Part shown: one piece after another, positions 41,465-52,860 of the stretch
Layout of the letters: each line of letters begins with the position of its first letter
Numbering within the stretch: position 1 is the stretch's first letter
Source: Rhododendron vialii
Lineage: Eukaryota; Streptophyta; Magnoliopsida; Ericales; Ericaceae
Direction: 5' to 3'
DNA length: 64,000 bases
Assembly (NCBI RefSeq): GCF_030253575.1
Contig: NC_080564.1
Span: 5,376,501-5,440,500 of the forward strand
Notes under the pieces: generated by a model
Told to the model about the DNA's origin: nothing
The model's input: the letters and a program-made list of their open reading frames with translations, nothing else
Databases searched by the model: none
Translations under genes and position numbers: made by a program

Positions 41465-41660
41465 CTGGTATAGAGGCATTATCTCTTCCCTTATTAGGTC
41501 CTTGGACGGCCGTGACTCCCGTCCGGACAAGATGGTCAATTGATCCATGATTACCCAGATGGCGTTGTGATTCCTGACTTCAGCTTACAACCTAGGCATG
41601 GTTTTTGAGTTTTGTACATAAGAATTCCTTCAAAGTTGGTCTTAACTTTGAAGGGTAATG

Positions 41661-43957
41661 TGTCACGCCCTGCCCCACAAACGGCACCCGAAGTAGGCCC
41701 GAGTCGACGCGTTCACGCGGCATTCCACACAAAAGACTACACCACACTCTACAATCAATCAGAACAAAAATCATCGGAAGACACATAAAATACAACTAGG
41801 TCAACGCCAAAATCTCAACTCACAAGTTATAATAAATAACCATCTCTCCAATTAATTACAAAACGCATAAGTTAACCTCTAGATGAACCAATTACACAGC
41901 AATCTAACCAAAGACGTCACCCAACGTTAGACTGAGCACTCCCCAAAGCGCTGACCGGTAGTGGACCTACTCTAAGCCACCTGCTACCTGACAATCCAAA
42001 AAAGAAAGCCAGAATGTGTGAAATATTGAAGTGCTCGATAAAATATCACAATACCCAAAGGAATATCAATAAGAATACTCATCACCAACATAATTGAAAT
42101 ACCCATATGAATACAATAATTATAACCACTACATCCTCCAAACATAGTAGTATTATCCAATAAACAACCACATAATAATAAATGAATCAACAACAGCATG
42201 AATATAAATCACAAAAGCATGCAGTGGCATGTCTGCCACATTCCCACGTACCCAAGGCATTGTGTTCCGCAAACCATGCTCCCAACCTCCGTTAATTAGG
42301 CGGAATGGCTTACGACATAGTATGACTCACTCCACAATCCTTTCGCGGGTACAATCAACATCCAACAAACATGCGTACTATTAGCTAGAACAACATATAG
42401 CATGGTATACAATCTCCACCACATATATCTATATCAATAGCCAAACCACGACTAGCATGATCTCATTGATATACAATCACGTCCACAACATTATCTTATT
42501 AAAGATAATCATATCAAAAGTTAAAATACCATTAGCAAGGTATACACTCACCACCACAGCAATATCTTATTAATAAGAATCATATCAGACACACTCACCT
42601 TTCATTCGATTAGAGTATGCCAAACTTACGGTTCCAGTACCTCCTAAAAGACCGGCTCGTTACCTAGCCATAAGTTAACCTATATTAGCATATGAACATC
42701 TTGGGATGTTAAACCAAATGCTAGAATAACAAGTCATACACATGCCTTTTACACTAGCTCATGCAGCAAACATTACATAAAGTCACCAAAAGCTCTAGAG
42801 GTGTTGTCCGGGAGTACCTACGTACCCGGGAGACCTCACACACCTTTCCCATACTCCAAGGTACTCCACACACCCAAATATATCAAATACTATAAAGACC
42901 CACAAGTGTACAAACTCAACCAAATAGCCCAACGCAACAAAACTCCCAAAACAGGAATGACAACCACAACCAGCCTGTTTTATTTTGGCCATATCTTTTT
43001 ACTCAATTGGAAGTAGCTTACCAGACTACCACCGTTGGAAAGTACACTTTCAGTACATAGATTTCGATATACTATAAGCCTCGTTTTGAATAATAACGAC
43101 AAAGTTATGCCTGTTTGAAGTTTGAACACGAATCTGAAAAAACTGCTGCGAGGCAGCTACTGGTTTCAACCCTCAAACCTCCACCAACCACCTCAAAACC
43201 ACCCAAACAGCCACCAAATTACCACCACAACATTATATAATGAAAATTACACACATCTAACTCACACCCATGCCTCAAAAACAAACCCATAACAAAACCC
43301 AATGAATTCGACCCAAAACATGAACTTTGTCAATTTTCTTCCAAAACTCAATCCATGGAGAATCTAACCACACAAATATGAAATTAAATATGGATTACGC
43401 TTCTAGAGTACAAGAACTTACCTGTTATCGGGTTGGATCACCGAAAACGGACCTCTCCTTCCTCCCTCCCCTTAGCCGTGGCCTCCTCTCTTTCTCTCTT
43501 GCTATGTCGGTACAGAGAAATTTTTCTATGCCGGGTGGGTACCACATCACCCGGCTGACGTGATATTCGAGCGAGCACATCCGAGCCGTACAAAAATATA
43601 TTGGACGGTCCAGATTAAAACACTCTCTCTCCTCTCACCTCCACACTCTCTCTTCTCTTTCTCTCTTCAAATCCGAACCGTCCAAAACCGCAATGGACAA
43701 CTTGGATGCACCAAGCGGACACCACGTGGTACCGGATTGGCACTGAAATTTTTTTCGTCAGTACAAATGGGAAGAACGAGGAAAATATCCTCCTGATCGC
43801 CATTCACTTAGGAAGAAATCCCATGTGGTACTCCAAACCAATAACAATCTCCATGCAAATCACACCAAGGCCCCTCATAGAATCCAACGAATACGAATTA
43901 AGCCCCAAACCTCAAAATTAAATCGAAACCCAAAATATTCTCAGGATGGGTGTTACA
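41661..43957. mobile_element. LTR-type element or solo LTR, 2.3 kb
   Basis: Starts TGTCACGCCCTGCCCC and ends GGGTGTTACA, with an exact 5-bp duplication TAATG (41656-41660 and 43958-43962). TG..CA ends and a 5-bp duplication fit an LTR retroelement, most simply a solo LTR. No reverse transcriptase or gag is visible. The start of a second copy is at 62921-64000. A MITE is nested at 43514-43756. Confidence 0.7.
43514..43756. mobile_element. MITE of the GGAGAA..GGTACC family (copy 3), nested
   Basis: Ends AGAGAAATTTTTCTATGCC and GGCACTGAAATTTTTTTC, flanked by GTCGGTAC (43506-43513) and GTCAGTAC (43757-43764), an 8-bp duplication with one mismatch. It sits inside the element at 41661-43957 and is therefore younger. 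Confidence 0.8.
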
Positions 43958-44349
43958 TAATGAGAATTGAAACCCTAACCAATGTCCTTTTGAATGTCAA
44001 TCCTCAATTATGAGCAATGCAATATGGTGACCATCACCGCATTTCGGTGGTCATGCGATGTGTTACCAGCATTACATTGGTAAAATGTGTTATGTGTCGC
44101 TAGCATTGTATTAGCAGAATGTGTTCCGCTACATGACAGATGAGACATTCTACTATTCATTGGTGATAAATGGTACCTAGGATGTAGTAACGAAATATGG
44201 TCACGAAAGTATTAGTTCTCACTTCTCAGTTATGATTGTTTGGTTCATGCGTATGCTGTGGCTTAGAGAGCAATTGGATTTGATTCCATTGTGGTGAATG
44301 TAGTTTGTTGAGTGTCTTTATTGTGGGGGAGATTATTGGAGTACTCATT
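43958..44349 (+). repeat. Duplicated L12 downstream flank (copy 2)
   Basis: Repeats 37881-38220 and retains GCTTAGAGAGCAATTGGATT (about 44262), matching the last codon, stop and first 3' UTR bases of the L12 gene (GCTTAGAGAGCAGTTGAGTT at 35945). Confidence 0.75.
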
Positions 44350-46365
44350 CGACGTAGGACAAGAATTTAGGAGATTTCAATTATATAGAAACCTTATTTT
44401 AGAAATTATTCATTTTAGGAATTCCTATTTTAATGCCATTTGTTTAGGCATATTCCTATCAGTCTTTTTACTTTGTTAGTCTTGGTTTCCAAGTATTATT
44501 TTACTTGGTCTCCACTTTAAGTAGTTACCTTATTACTGACTCCTACTAGTATAAATATGGGTATAAGTTATTCAATTATTTAACTTTTTATCAATAATAT
44601 TGCAGAGTTTCTCTCTTTCTTCCTTGTGCGCAAGGTTTGCTCGTTGTTACGAGTTGTTTATCTCGTTTAGACTAGTACGCTAACTGGTCTCTTGTGAATT
44701 CCACTGCGTCAAGTTGTATCAGAGCTACACTTTTCCTGGTTCGATAGCAACAAACAAAGTTGAAGACACACCCATTGACATTGGTCGTGGGGAAGGATTT
44801 AACAGGACTCGCACCAAGGAATTTGCCCATGGTCAACCTGTTAAACACAAAGTTGACAAAAACCGCATTAAGGCATTTGCACACAACCAACCTATTAACC
44901 AAAACGTCTCCAGATGATATTCTTATTATCAGTACGATAGTAGGAATAAATTTGAAGGCGAGCTATTCAAAAACCATGATGATTATCAGTCGGTAAAGTG
45001 ACAACCAAATTTCAGGTATTATAATAATTTGCCAAAATTTAGTGGTCTTGAATTTTTTGAAAATCGTTTGGATTAGATTCTAGATATCAAAGATTCCTTC
45101 GAGTATGCAAAAATTCCGACAGAACAAATGCGGAGGTATTTGTTAAGGAAGCTTATGGGTCCAGCGCTACGATGGTGGCTAGATATGCAATTTCTAAGAT
45201 ATCGATTGGGCAAGCGTCGAATTCATGCATGGTACAAAATTAAAAAAACGTATGATGGAGAGATTTTTACCATGGAATTATGAGCAATTGTTGGAGGAAA
45301 AATACAGGCCAAACTAGTATCATGCAAAACAAATTATTGTAGAATGTCGTGGGAGAGGTCAAAATTGAAGTTGAAGATCAAGACGAAATTGACATCGATG
45401 TTTGTGTGCAAGAGGATACTGAAATTGTTTCGGATGCGGTTGTGGAGGACCAAAAGAATATTGCATTGGAGGTTTGTGCGTTTGGGCTTGATGAATCACC
45501 CACAATGAAGTTGACTGCAACACTACAAGAAAATATATTTGTTGCTGAAAATCAATTTTCTATCAAAGAAGAAATTTTCCCAATGCTCGAAAGACAATTA
45601 GATCTTTGATGAAAGTGCAATAGAAGTTGGCGAGAAGATTTGCAATCAAGTTGGAAATTTCCTTATTGCTACCTGAGGAAGGAATAAAAAAATGACGAAA
45701 GTTTTGAAATTAATAAAGAAGGCTTTCTACGTATTGTGGCACCAACCAATTCTATAATAAATCAAAGTCTTGAGAACCAGCAACTTCAGCATAAGGTTCT
45801 AGCTGTCGATTTTCTTGGAATGCAACAATTTGATTGGGTTCCTAACATTCTTCTAGTGAATCTTGTCAACAAGTTGAATCATGAAGAGAACGGATCATCG
45901 CGTAAACACTTTTCTTCAAAAAAAAATTGGAAGAAAATCAAGGGATTGAAGTATTCTAAGTATCTATTTCCTTGGCATGGAAGATGGTAGATTCCCAACG
46001 AGAACTCGAGGTTGAGTTCTTTTGAAGAAAATGCGATTGATGTAGGACAAGAATTTAGGAGATTTCAATTATATGGAAACTTTATTTTAGGAATTATTCA
46101 TTTTAGGAATTCCTTTTTTAATGCCGCTTGCTTAGGCATATTTCTATAAGTCTTTTAATTTTGTTAGTCTTAGTTTCCAAGTATTGTTTTACTTGGTCTC
46201 CACTCTAAGTAGTTACCTTATTATTAGGACTCCTACTAGTATAAATAGAGGTGTAAGTTATTCAATTATTTAACTTTTTATCAATAATATTGTAGAGTTT
46301 TTCTCTTTCTTCCTTGTGCACGAGGTTTGCTTGCTTCGAGTTGTTTATCTTGTTTGGACTAGTAT
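44350..46365 (+). mobile_element. Non-autonomous LTR retrotransposon with a decayed gag (Ty3/gypsy-like)
   Basis: 5' LTR about 44350-44711, followed by a primer-binding site (TTGTATCAGAGCTAC, like the initiator-tRNA-Met site). A frame at about 45015-45285 shows the retrotransposon gag signature (EYAKIPTEQMRRYLLRKL, GPALRWW, and a WYKIKK segment) but holds an internal stop and ends early. Further short frames follow at 45349-45609 and 45736-45990. 3' LTR from about 46038, cut off near 46365. No protease, reverse transcriptase or integrase is present. Confidence 0.8.
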
Positions 46366-46653
46366 CGATTTAGGACAAGAATTTAGGAGATTTCAATTAT
46401 ATGGAAACTTTATTTTAGGAATTATTCATTTTAGGAATTCATCTTTCAATGCCACTTGTTTAGGCATAATACTTGGAAACCAAGACTAACAAAATTAAAA
46501 GACTAATAGGAATATGCCTAAACAAGCAGCATTAAAAGAGGAATTCCTAAAATGAATAATTCCTAAAATAAAGTTTCCATATAATTGAAATCTCCTAAAT
46601 TCTTGTCCTACATCAAGTACGCTAACTAGTTTCTTGAGAATTCCTATGCGTCA
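46366..46653. repeat. Palindromic arrangement of LTR fragments
   Basis: A second partial copy of the LTR start (46366-46470) is followed at once by an inverted copy of the same part (about 46471-46615) and then by the normal LTR end (GCTAACTAGTTTCTTGAGAA). The same configuration is in block C at 54545-55100, so it predates the B/C duplication. Confidence 0.75.
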
Positions 46654-48499
46654 TCATTATTTGTTTGATTTTTTTGTTTGCATATGGTTGGTATCTTAAC
46701 TTCGAAGGGTAATGAATTGAAACCCTAACCGATGCCCTTTTGAAAGTCAATCCTAAATTATGAGCAAAGTTATGGTGAGTCAATAACCACCACCACATCT
46801 CGGTGCTCATGTGATGTTTCGCCATAATGCTAGTTCTCGGTTATGGCTGCTTGGTTCATGTGAATGCATGTGATTTCTCAAAGCGTTGTTGCTCTTTAGG
46901 CTGCATTTGAATTGTAAGCTTCAAAAAGCCGAGCTCTCTTGTGTGATGGGTCACCATAATTTCCTTCATTCAGGAATTTTCAACGTATCTCTATTGTTTT
47001 TCGTTAAATTTCCGTTTATTACTTTGTGTTTGGTTGAGTATCAAAAAGGAAGGAATTTCATGGATCTTGAGTTTTGTGGGCAAATTTGCTTCACTAATCC
47101 CTTTCCTTTTGCTCTTCCCTCAACAAAACCGGCTATAAATAATCCATCTTCGTAGATACACGAAAATGCCTGCTTCCAAACGCAGCTTTTAGTCATTCAC
47201 TGTCGAGCCAAATGGATTTTGAACTGGCATTGCTCATTATCTCAAATTAAAGTAGGCTCGCTTTGACCGGGGGGAACTGAAATGATTATTGATATCCCAG
47301 AGACCGGCCTTTGCATTATTTTTTTGTCCTTATTCAATTTTTTTTTTCATTTGTTATTAGTTTTCCGTCTTGTAGATTATTGCTTTATCATGATGAGAGG
47401 AATCTAAAAAGTAAAAGAATAACTTTGAAACCCAAATCTTTTTGAATTATCAAATTTGATTAAGGACAAAAAAAATAATCTAAATAGATTATTTAGCCAA
47501 AAAAACCCTTAGCTCTGCCCCATAGCTTCTCTAGCAGTACTGTTGGGCAAATTAGTGTTTGGTGAAACGGGAAATGTTCAATCCACCAATTAGCAACATA
47601 TTGATTTGAACACGGGCTTGATTATGGTTTGATGAGAATTTATCCCGTTCTAGAAAGCAAATTAAGTACTTATTTTTTAAGAAAGGTAATTTCAAGCTCA
47701 AAAATCATGTGTTTACGCAAATAATTTTTCTATCAATATGAATCTTGTTTGATAGATCTCATTGAGATCTTTTAATCGGTGCAAAAAAAAAATCAAAAAA
47801 TTATTTTTCATTTACATTATTTTTGAATTTAAAAATTTGAAATGAACTGCTTATTTTTTTAAAAGATTTCTGGAATTGGTAGAGCATAGTTTGTTGCCTT
47901 GGTGGTTTATGACTATCTGTGGAAATTAGTTCTCAACCTGCGGTGCTAGACTCATTTTGTATTGGTCAGTTTCTGTAAGGAAGCCTCGTCAATAGTAGAA
48001 CTACCGTGACAGCTGTTTATCGACATCTTGTATGCGGTTCTCTTTGACATCTGACCACCGAATCATTTTATTGCTGGATGTATCCTTCATTTAATTTGGT
48101 TGTCTAATCCATCTTCGTGTGTGCAATTTCTCTTTTCAGTTGTATTAGATGCACACGGTATATGGTAATATAATTTTATCAATGAAGTTCTTAGTCTTTG
48201 AAAAGAAAAAATGACTCTGGATCTTGGTCCGCTTCTAACATCTCGACCCACAAGATGGACTTTTACCAGTCACGTCCCCCGTCTGTGGGTTCCCCGAGAG
48301 AAACGCCAAGGAATTAAGCCGTGTTATAGACCTTAAATTGGCATGATCTAAAGTCATCGCCTAATTAATGCATCTAAATAATACCATATATAAACCACAG
48401 TTGAAGCCCTGAAGCAAGCAAGCAAAGTACATCGATCCTTACAAGTTTATAGTACATATATATCTCCTCACTAGCAGTTCTTTTTCTTTGGGTGGGAAG
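46654..48499. other. Spacer and upstream region of peptide gene B
   Basis: Aligns with 55101-56937 in block C. Contains the GAATTGAAACCC unit, an old diverged copy of the peptide-gene 3' flank (47214-47640), a hairpin-family fragment (47316-47500) and the promoter region of gene B (TATA-like CATATATAAACC near 48384). No gene seen. Confidence 0.6.
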
Positions 48500-49323
48500 A
48501 TGTTTGATCGCAAGGTGTGTTTTGTTTTGTTTGTTGTTCTCTTAATTTCACTTCCCACCCCAATGGCTGCCCGGGTTTCTCCATGCGGTAAGCATCTTCA
48601 ATTCTCTGTCTTGGAAAAAACTTCTCTGATACACATTCTTATTTGATTGTGTATAATATGCACCCTTTAAACTGCTTTAATTGAATTCGTACATAACATT
48701 TTTTGCGTAAAAGTCCACAACTTTACTCTCGAATTCATAACTTTTATGTATGTATGAATCTTTATAATATACAAATGTTACGGATTTTCATACAAAATCG
48801 TAATTTTTTTGGGTTATTGATTCTTGTTAACGAGAGGAATCGGAAATGTAAATTTTTTTTAACTTTTATCCAAGTATTTTGATAAATAACCATTTTTTAG
48901 CAAAAAAGTGACTTTTTCTACTAAAGAGTTGTTATTTCTCAAAATACTTGGATAAAAGTAAATTTTTTGTTACTTTTCTGATTCCCCTCATTGAGACGAA
49001 TCAATAATCCAAAAAAATTTGGCACAAAACTAACAAATGTGAAAAAATTCAAATAAGGACAAAATTAACAAATTTAAGTTAAACTCATAAGAATGCAGCC
49101 GAAAATCTTTTCTTGAGAATTCGAACATGCTGCATTTTACTAGGAAGAGCTGAGGGGAGAAGGAAAGGTAAGAACTAAAGCCATTCACAGTGGTATAATA
49201 AAAAATAGATAATCAAAAGTTGACACGTCAACTTTTGATTATTCATTTAAGAAGTTACTAAGCTTAGCAATATTGAAGTTCACAATGGTCATTTCTAATT
49301 CATAACCAAAATAAGGGGTTCAC

Positions 49324-49373
<50 letters not shown>

Positions 49374-51347
49374 CTCCTCCTCCTCCTCCTCCTCCTCTCT
49401 TTCCCGCCATTCACCTCCCTCCATTACATTTTTTTAGGGCAAAAATATATCAAACATATGGTGTTCTTCATAATGTTCTCTATCAAAACAACACCGAAAC
49501 AATTTTTTTCTTCCTATTCCTGTAGCCTATCTAACCAAACTAATATCACAAATCCACCACTCTCTTAATCTTCCAAAAAAATAAAATCAGATGTGTTTTT
49601 GAATTTGAAAAAGAATGCAAGGTTCTTCATGTATTCAACCATAGGGGAGGAATGAAAAAGGAATAAAATAGAAAAGGAAAAGAAGATCATGAAACACCTT
49701 AATCCGGCAACGATGGGTTGAATTGTAGATGATCGAGAAATATGAGCTTCACTTTTGGAGGGGAAGAAAGACTAACCGTTTGTGGTTGAAGTGAAGTTAT
49801 ATAGAGCAGGCGAAGAAGATAAGAAGAAAATACTAGTTGAAACACGCGTATATACAAAATTTGGAACTAGCTAGTTAACTTATATGGTGTGAGGTTCACA
49901 AATTTTGATTATTGAAAAATGTTGCTAGTTTTGGTTATCCAAAGCCTAAAATTTGAATATTTCTAAGGATATTGCTAAGTTTGATTATACTATTGTGAGC
50001 CATCTTTTGCATCAACATTGTTAACTTTAACAATAATTGGCTTTTGATTATATTACTGTGAATGACCTAAGAAGTAAGAAATAAATATACATACAGATAC
50101 ACCAAGAGGTCTTTGGCCCAACAACATGAGGGAGTGCGCTTAGGTACTAAGGCCATCCATAATGGTGTAATTAGAAATGGAGAACCAAAAGTTGACACAT
50201 CAGTTTTTGATTATTTACTTAAGAGGTTACTAAACTTAACAATGTTGAGGTTCACAATGATCACTTCTAGTCCATAACCAAAATAAGGGGTCCACTATAA
50301 GTTCACACAATCTCTCTATCCCCCTCTGTTTCCCACCATTCACTTTCCTCCATTACATTTTTCTTTTGCGCAAAAATATATCGAACATATGGTACGTTCT
50401 TCCTAGTGTTATCTATGAAAACAACACGTACTGGAACTTTTTTTTACCAATATTGTTAACTTTAACAACAAATTGACTTTTGATTATACCACTGTGGATG
50501 GCCTAAGAGTAAGGAGGTTAAGGTACTAATTAATCTAACAATACTAACTTTCACTGAGGAAAACGAATTACAGATTGATACTAACAATTTTTCTGTGCAT
50601 CTTCTTATCCATTTGTAAAGAATCCATTTCTTGGAAGGTCTTAAGAAGTTCTAAGTTTAAAGAGAATGAAAAGTTATTAATTAAGTTCTAACAATACTAC
50701 GGGGTTCTAGCGCAATTCTATAGACTCCACTAAGATCTTGGTCAGATATGATTAAATTGGTCTGATACAATTAATCTTTTTGTTAGACAACATTTGTTGT
50801 ACAAACATGTGGTAGCTAGGAGAGGTAGCACCAAAAAATAATACTCAGTACCAAAAAAAATGTGGGGGGAGAGGTCCCTGCATCAAATAATCTAATCTAT
50901 ATTCTGATGGTCATAGCTCAAAAGTGCAAGAGTTTGAACTGCACGAAACATACAAGAAACGATAAAATTCCCGACAGTGGCTCCAACGGCCAGCAATGGC
51001 GCCAAATGACGCCTCATCTCTGTTGTCAGCAGCTTAGAAACTAACATTGGGATCCCGTGAGCGGAATAGTTTTTGGCTATTTAATGCAGAGACGCGAAAT
51101 AATTTTTTTTATTTGTATTTGTTGATATGATTGCTTTCCAAGAAGTCCTTGATGAATTACTTGGTAGTGTATACAGTATATTATATTTACCAATGAAATC
51201 AAAGTAGTTATCGATCCTTTTGAATTTGCAGAAGAGCAAGAAGGCAAGAATACTTGCGGCCTAAAGTTTGTAGTGCGCATCGATGTACGCCCAATCCCAT
51301 TTGGCCATGCACGAGGTCACTCATATGATCAAGGCGGGAAGTCATAA
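48500..51347 (+). CDS. Small secreted peptide precursor, tandem copy B (67 aa)
   Basis: Paralogue of A and C; family unknown to me. Exons 48500-48587 and 51232-51347 with the same splice phase and sites. The signal peptide (residues 1-24) differs from A at only two positions. After it come Cys29, EEQEGKNTCGLKFVVRIDV (30-48, with Cys38) and the private tail RPIPFGHARGHSYDQGGKS. Compared with A and C, about 40 bp around the old stop codon are missing, so the last codons and the stop are taken from what is 3' UTR in the others. The intron (2.6 kb) is swollen by a hairpin element and two PIF/Harbinger MITEs. The two Cys could form a disulphide in the mature peptide. Expression unproven. Confidence 0.65.
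48811..49010. mobile_element. Hairpin MITE in the copy B intron
   Basis: GGGTTATTGATTC at the left and GAATCAATAATCC at the right, with arms complementary throughout (CAAGTATTTTGATAAATAAC against GTTATTTCTCAAAATACTTG). Orthologous copies at 57249-57440 (block C) and 60829-61030 (block D). Confidence 0.75.
49179..50067. mobile_element. PIF/Harbinger-type MITE 1 in copy B, 889 bp
   Basis: Ends AGCCATTCACAGTGGTATAAT and ATTATATTACTGTGAATGACC.. are inverted; the duplication is TAA (49176-49178 and 50068-50070). Block C shows the exact empty site (GAACTAAGAAGTAAG at about 57626). It contains (CT)n and (CTC)n repeats at about 49330-49396. A further copy is at 61200-62080. Confidence 0.85.
50151..50503. 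mobile_element. PIF/Harbinger-type MITE 2 in copy B, 353 bp
   Basis: Inverted ends GGCCATCCATAATGGTGTAA and ACCACTGTGGATGGCC, duplication TAA (50148-50150 and 50504-50506). The empty site in block C reads GGTACTAGAAGTAAGG at about 57697. Related to MITE 1 and probably its deletion derivative. Confidence 0.85.
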
Positions 51348-52354
51348 GTTTTGTAACCATATATATGGCTTTAGAGAGTGTTTACATTTCTGTGTATTTT
51401 TTGCACTTATAATAATCAATTTCCATTGCTTGTAGTGGTTATTTATGGTAAATTGACTTTGAACAGGCATTGCCCACTATATATCCAATTAAACTAGGCT
51501 CTTTACTTGATATCCCAAAGACCAGACCTAGCCCTGCCCCTAGAGCTTCTCTGGCATTGTTGAGCAAATTAGTACTGTTTGGTACAATGGGAAAAGTTTT
51601 ATTCACCAATTAGCAAAACTGAACTCGGGGTTTCGTTACAATTTGATGAAAGGAAAATGCTTACATTCGCTGCTTAAGAGTTGGGACAATGCGCCATATG
51701 AATTGGCTTCGTAAAAGTTGATAGTATCTAAAAGATTTCGAATCTATGACCTAAAAGAAACCGAACCCTAAGTTCCAATAGTTGACCACCGTGCCAATTC
51801 CTTGGAGTTCCATCTAAAGATATATGGATACCAATTAAATTAGATGAGACCATTGCACCTCAGAGTTAATTTCCTTAACGGCCTGCGAAGGAGACTAGCA
51901 GAGGTAGCACTATAAGCGCCTTTAGTAAGAGAACCAAATAATCTCATCTTCTCTATTAATTTGGTATTGACTGAGCTAGCGAGTGGATGGAAGAATTGCC
52001 CAATCCATAGTTCCATAGCCAGGGGATTCAGTTTCACTAACATCAGTAGAGATTACGTTTGATCGAGCAGAAGCAGAGGCCTTTCATTTTACCCTATTCC
52101 AGCTGCAATACAGGCATTATCTCTTCGCTCAGGTCCCTGGACGGTCATCTTGACTCCCGTCCGGACAGGATGGTCAATCGATCCACGATTATCCACATAT
52201 TGTTGTGATTCCAGAGTTCGGCAGTATAAATTTCAATTAGACTCTCAAACTTTCAAAAAAAATTAATTTTACTCCCAACGTTATCTTCCGTTAATTAAAA
52301 CACCCCCTTCCGTCCAAATGACTAACGGATTTCGTTAAAGTCCCCGTTAAATAG
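51348..52354. other. 3' flank of peptide gene B and end of block B
   Basis: Conserved with 40686-41600. Includes the minus-strand exon remnant described separately. Similarity to block A stops near 52215. Confidence 0.6.
51976..52102 (-). pseudogene. Unidentified terminal-exon remnant (block B)
   Basis: Counterpart of 41330-41464 with the same acceptor context (GTATTGCAG). A TGA appears about 7 codons in, and another stop replaces a Gln codon near the end, so the frame is dead here. Confidence 0.35.
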
Positions 52355-52860
52355 CATTCCGATCGAATTTCGATGATCCGAGCCGCTCATTGTGATCAAA
52401 ATGTGATTTTAATGGTATCCTTAAGAAATCAGCAAAAAAAAAATGATTAGAAAGGGCTTCATCCGAATAGTTTTTTATTTAACTATTAAATAAAAAACTG
52501 CTCGGATGAAGCCCTTGCCGGTCAATTTTTTTGCTGACTTCTCGCGGATAACCTTAAAATCATGTTCTGAACATATTGAATGGCTTGGATCATCGAAATT
52601 CGATTGGAAAAGGGGAGGTGCGGACCGATCCTGATTTTGTTCAAGTTAGGGCGGCCAAATTTTGCTTCGGTCCGCACCGCCCCTTTCCCGATCGAATTTC
52701 GATGATTCGAGCCGCTCAATATGTTCAAAACATGATTTTAAGGGTACCCTCGAGAAATAAAAAAAAGAAGACTAGGAAAGGCTAAGTAATTTTTTATTGA
52801 ACAGTTTAATAAAAAACTATTCGGATGAAGCTCTTTCCGATTTTTTTTTTTTTTTTTTTG
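52355..52860. mobile_element. Foldback MITE, one and a half copies
   Basis: Same family as 1941-2288. The first copy (about 52355-52615) has arms GAATTTCGATGATCCGAGCC and GGCTTGGATCATCGAAATTC. A G/C-rich hairpin (GGTGCGGACCG / CGGTCCGCACC, about 52617-52682) joins it to a second, partial copy (about 52685-52860). Confidence 0.75.

Noticed and set aside
49330..49396. Possible CRISPR-like or structured tandem array
   Set aside because: Simple CT and CTC microsatellite inside a MITE.
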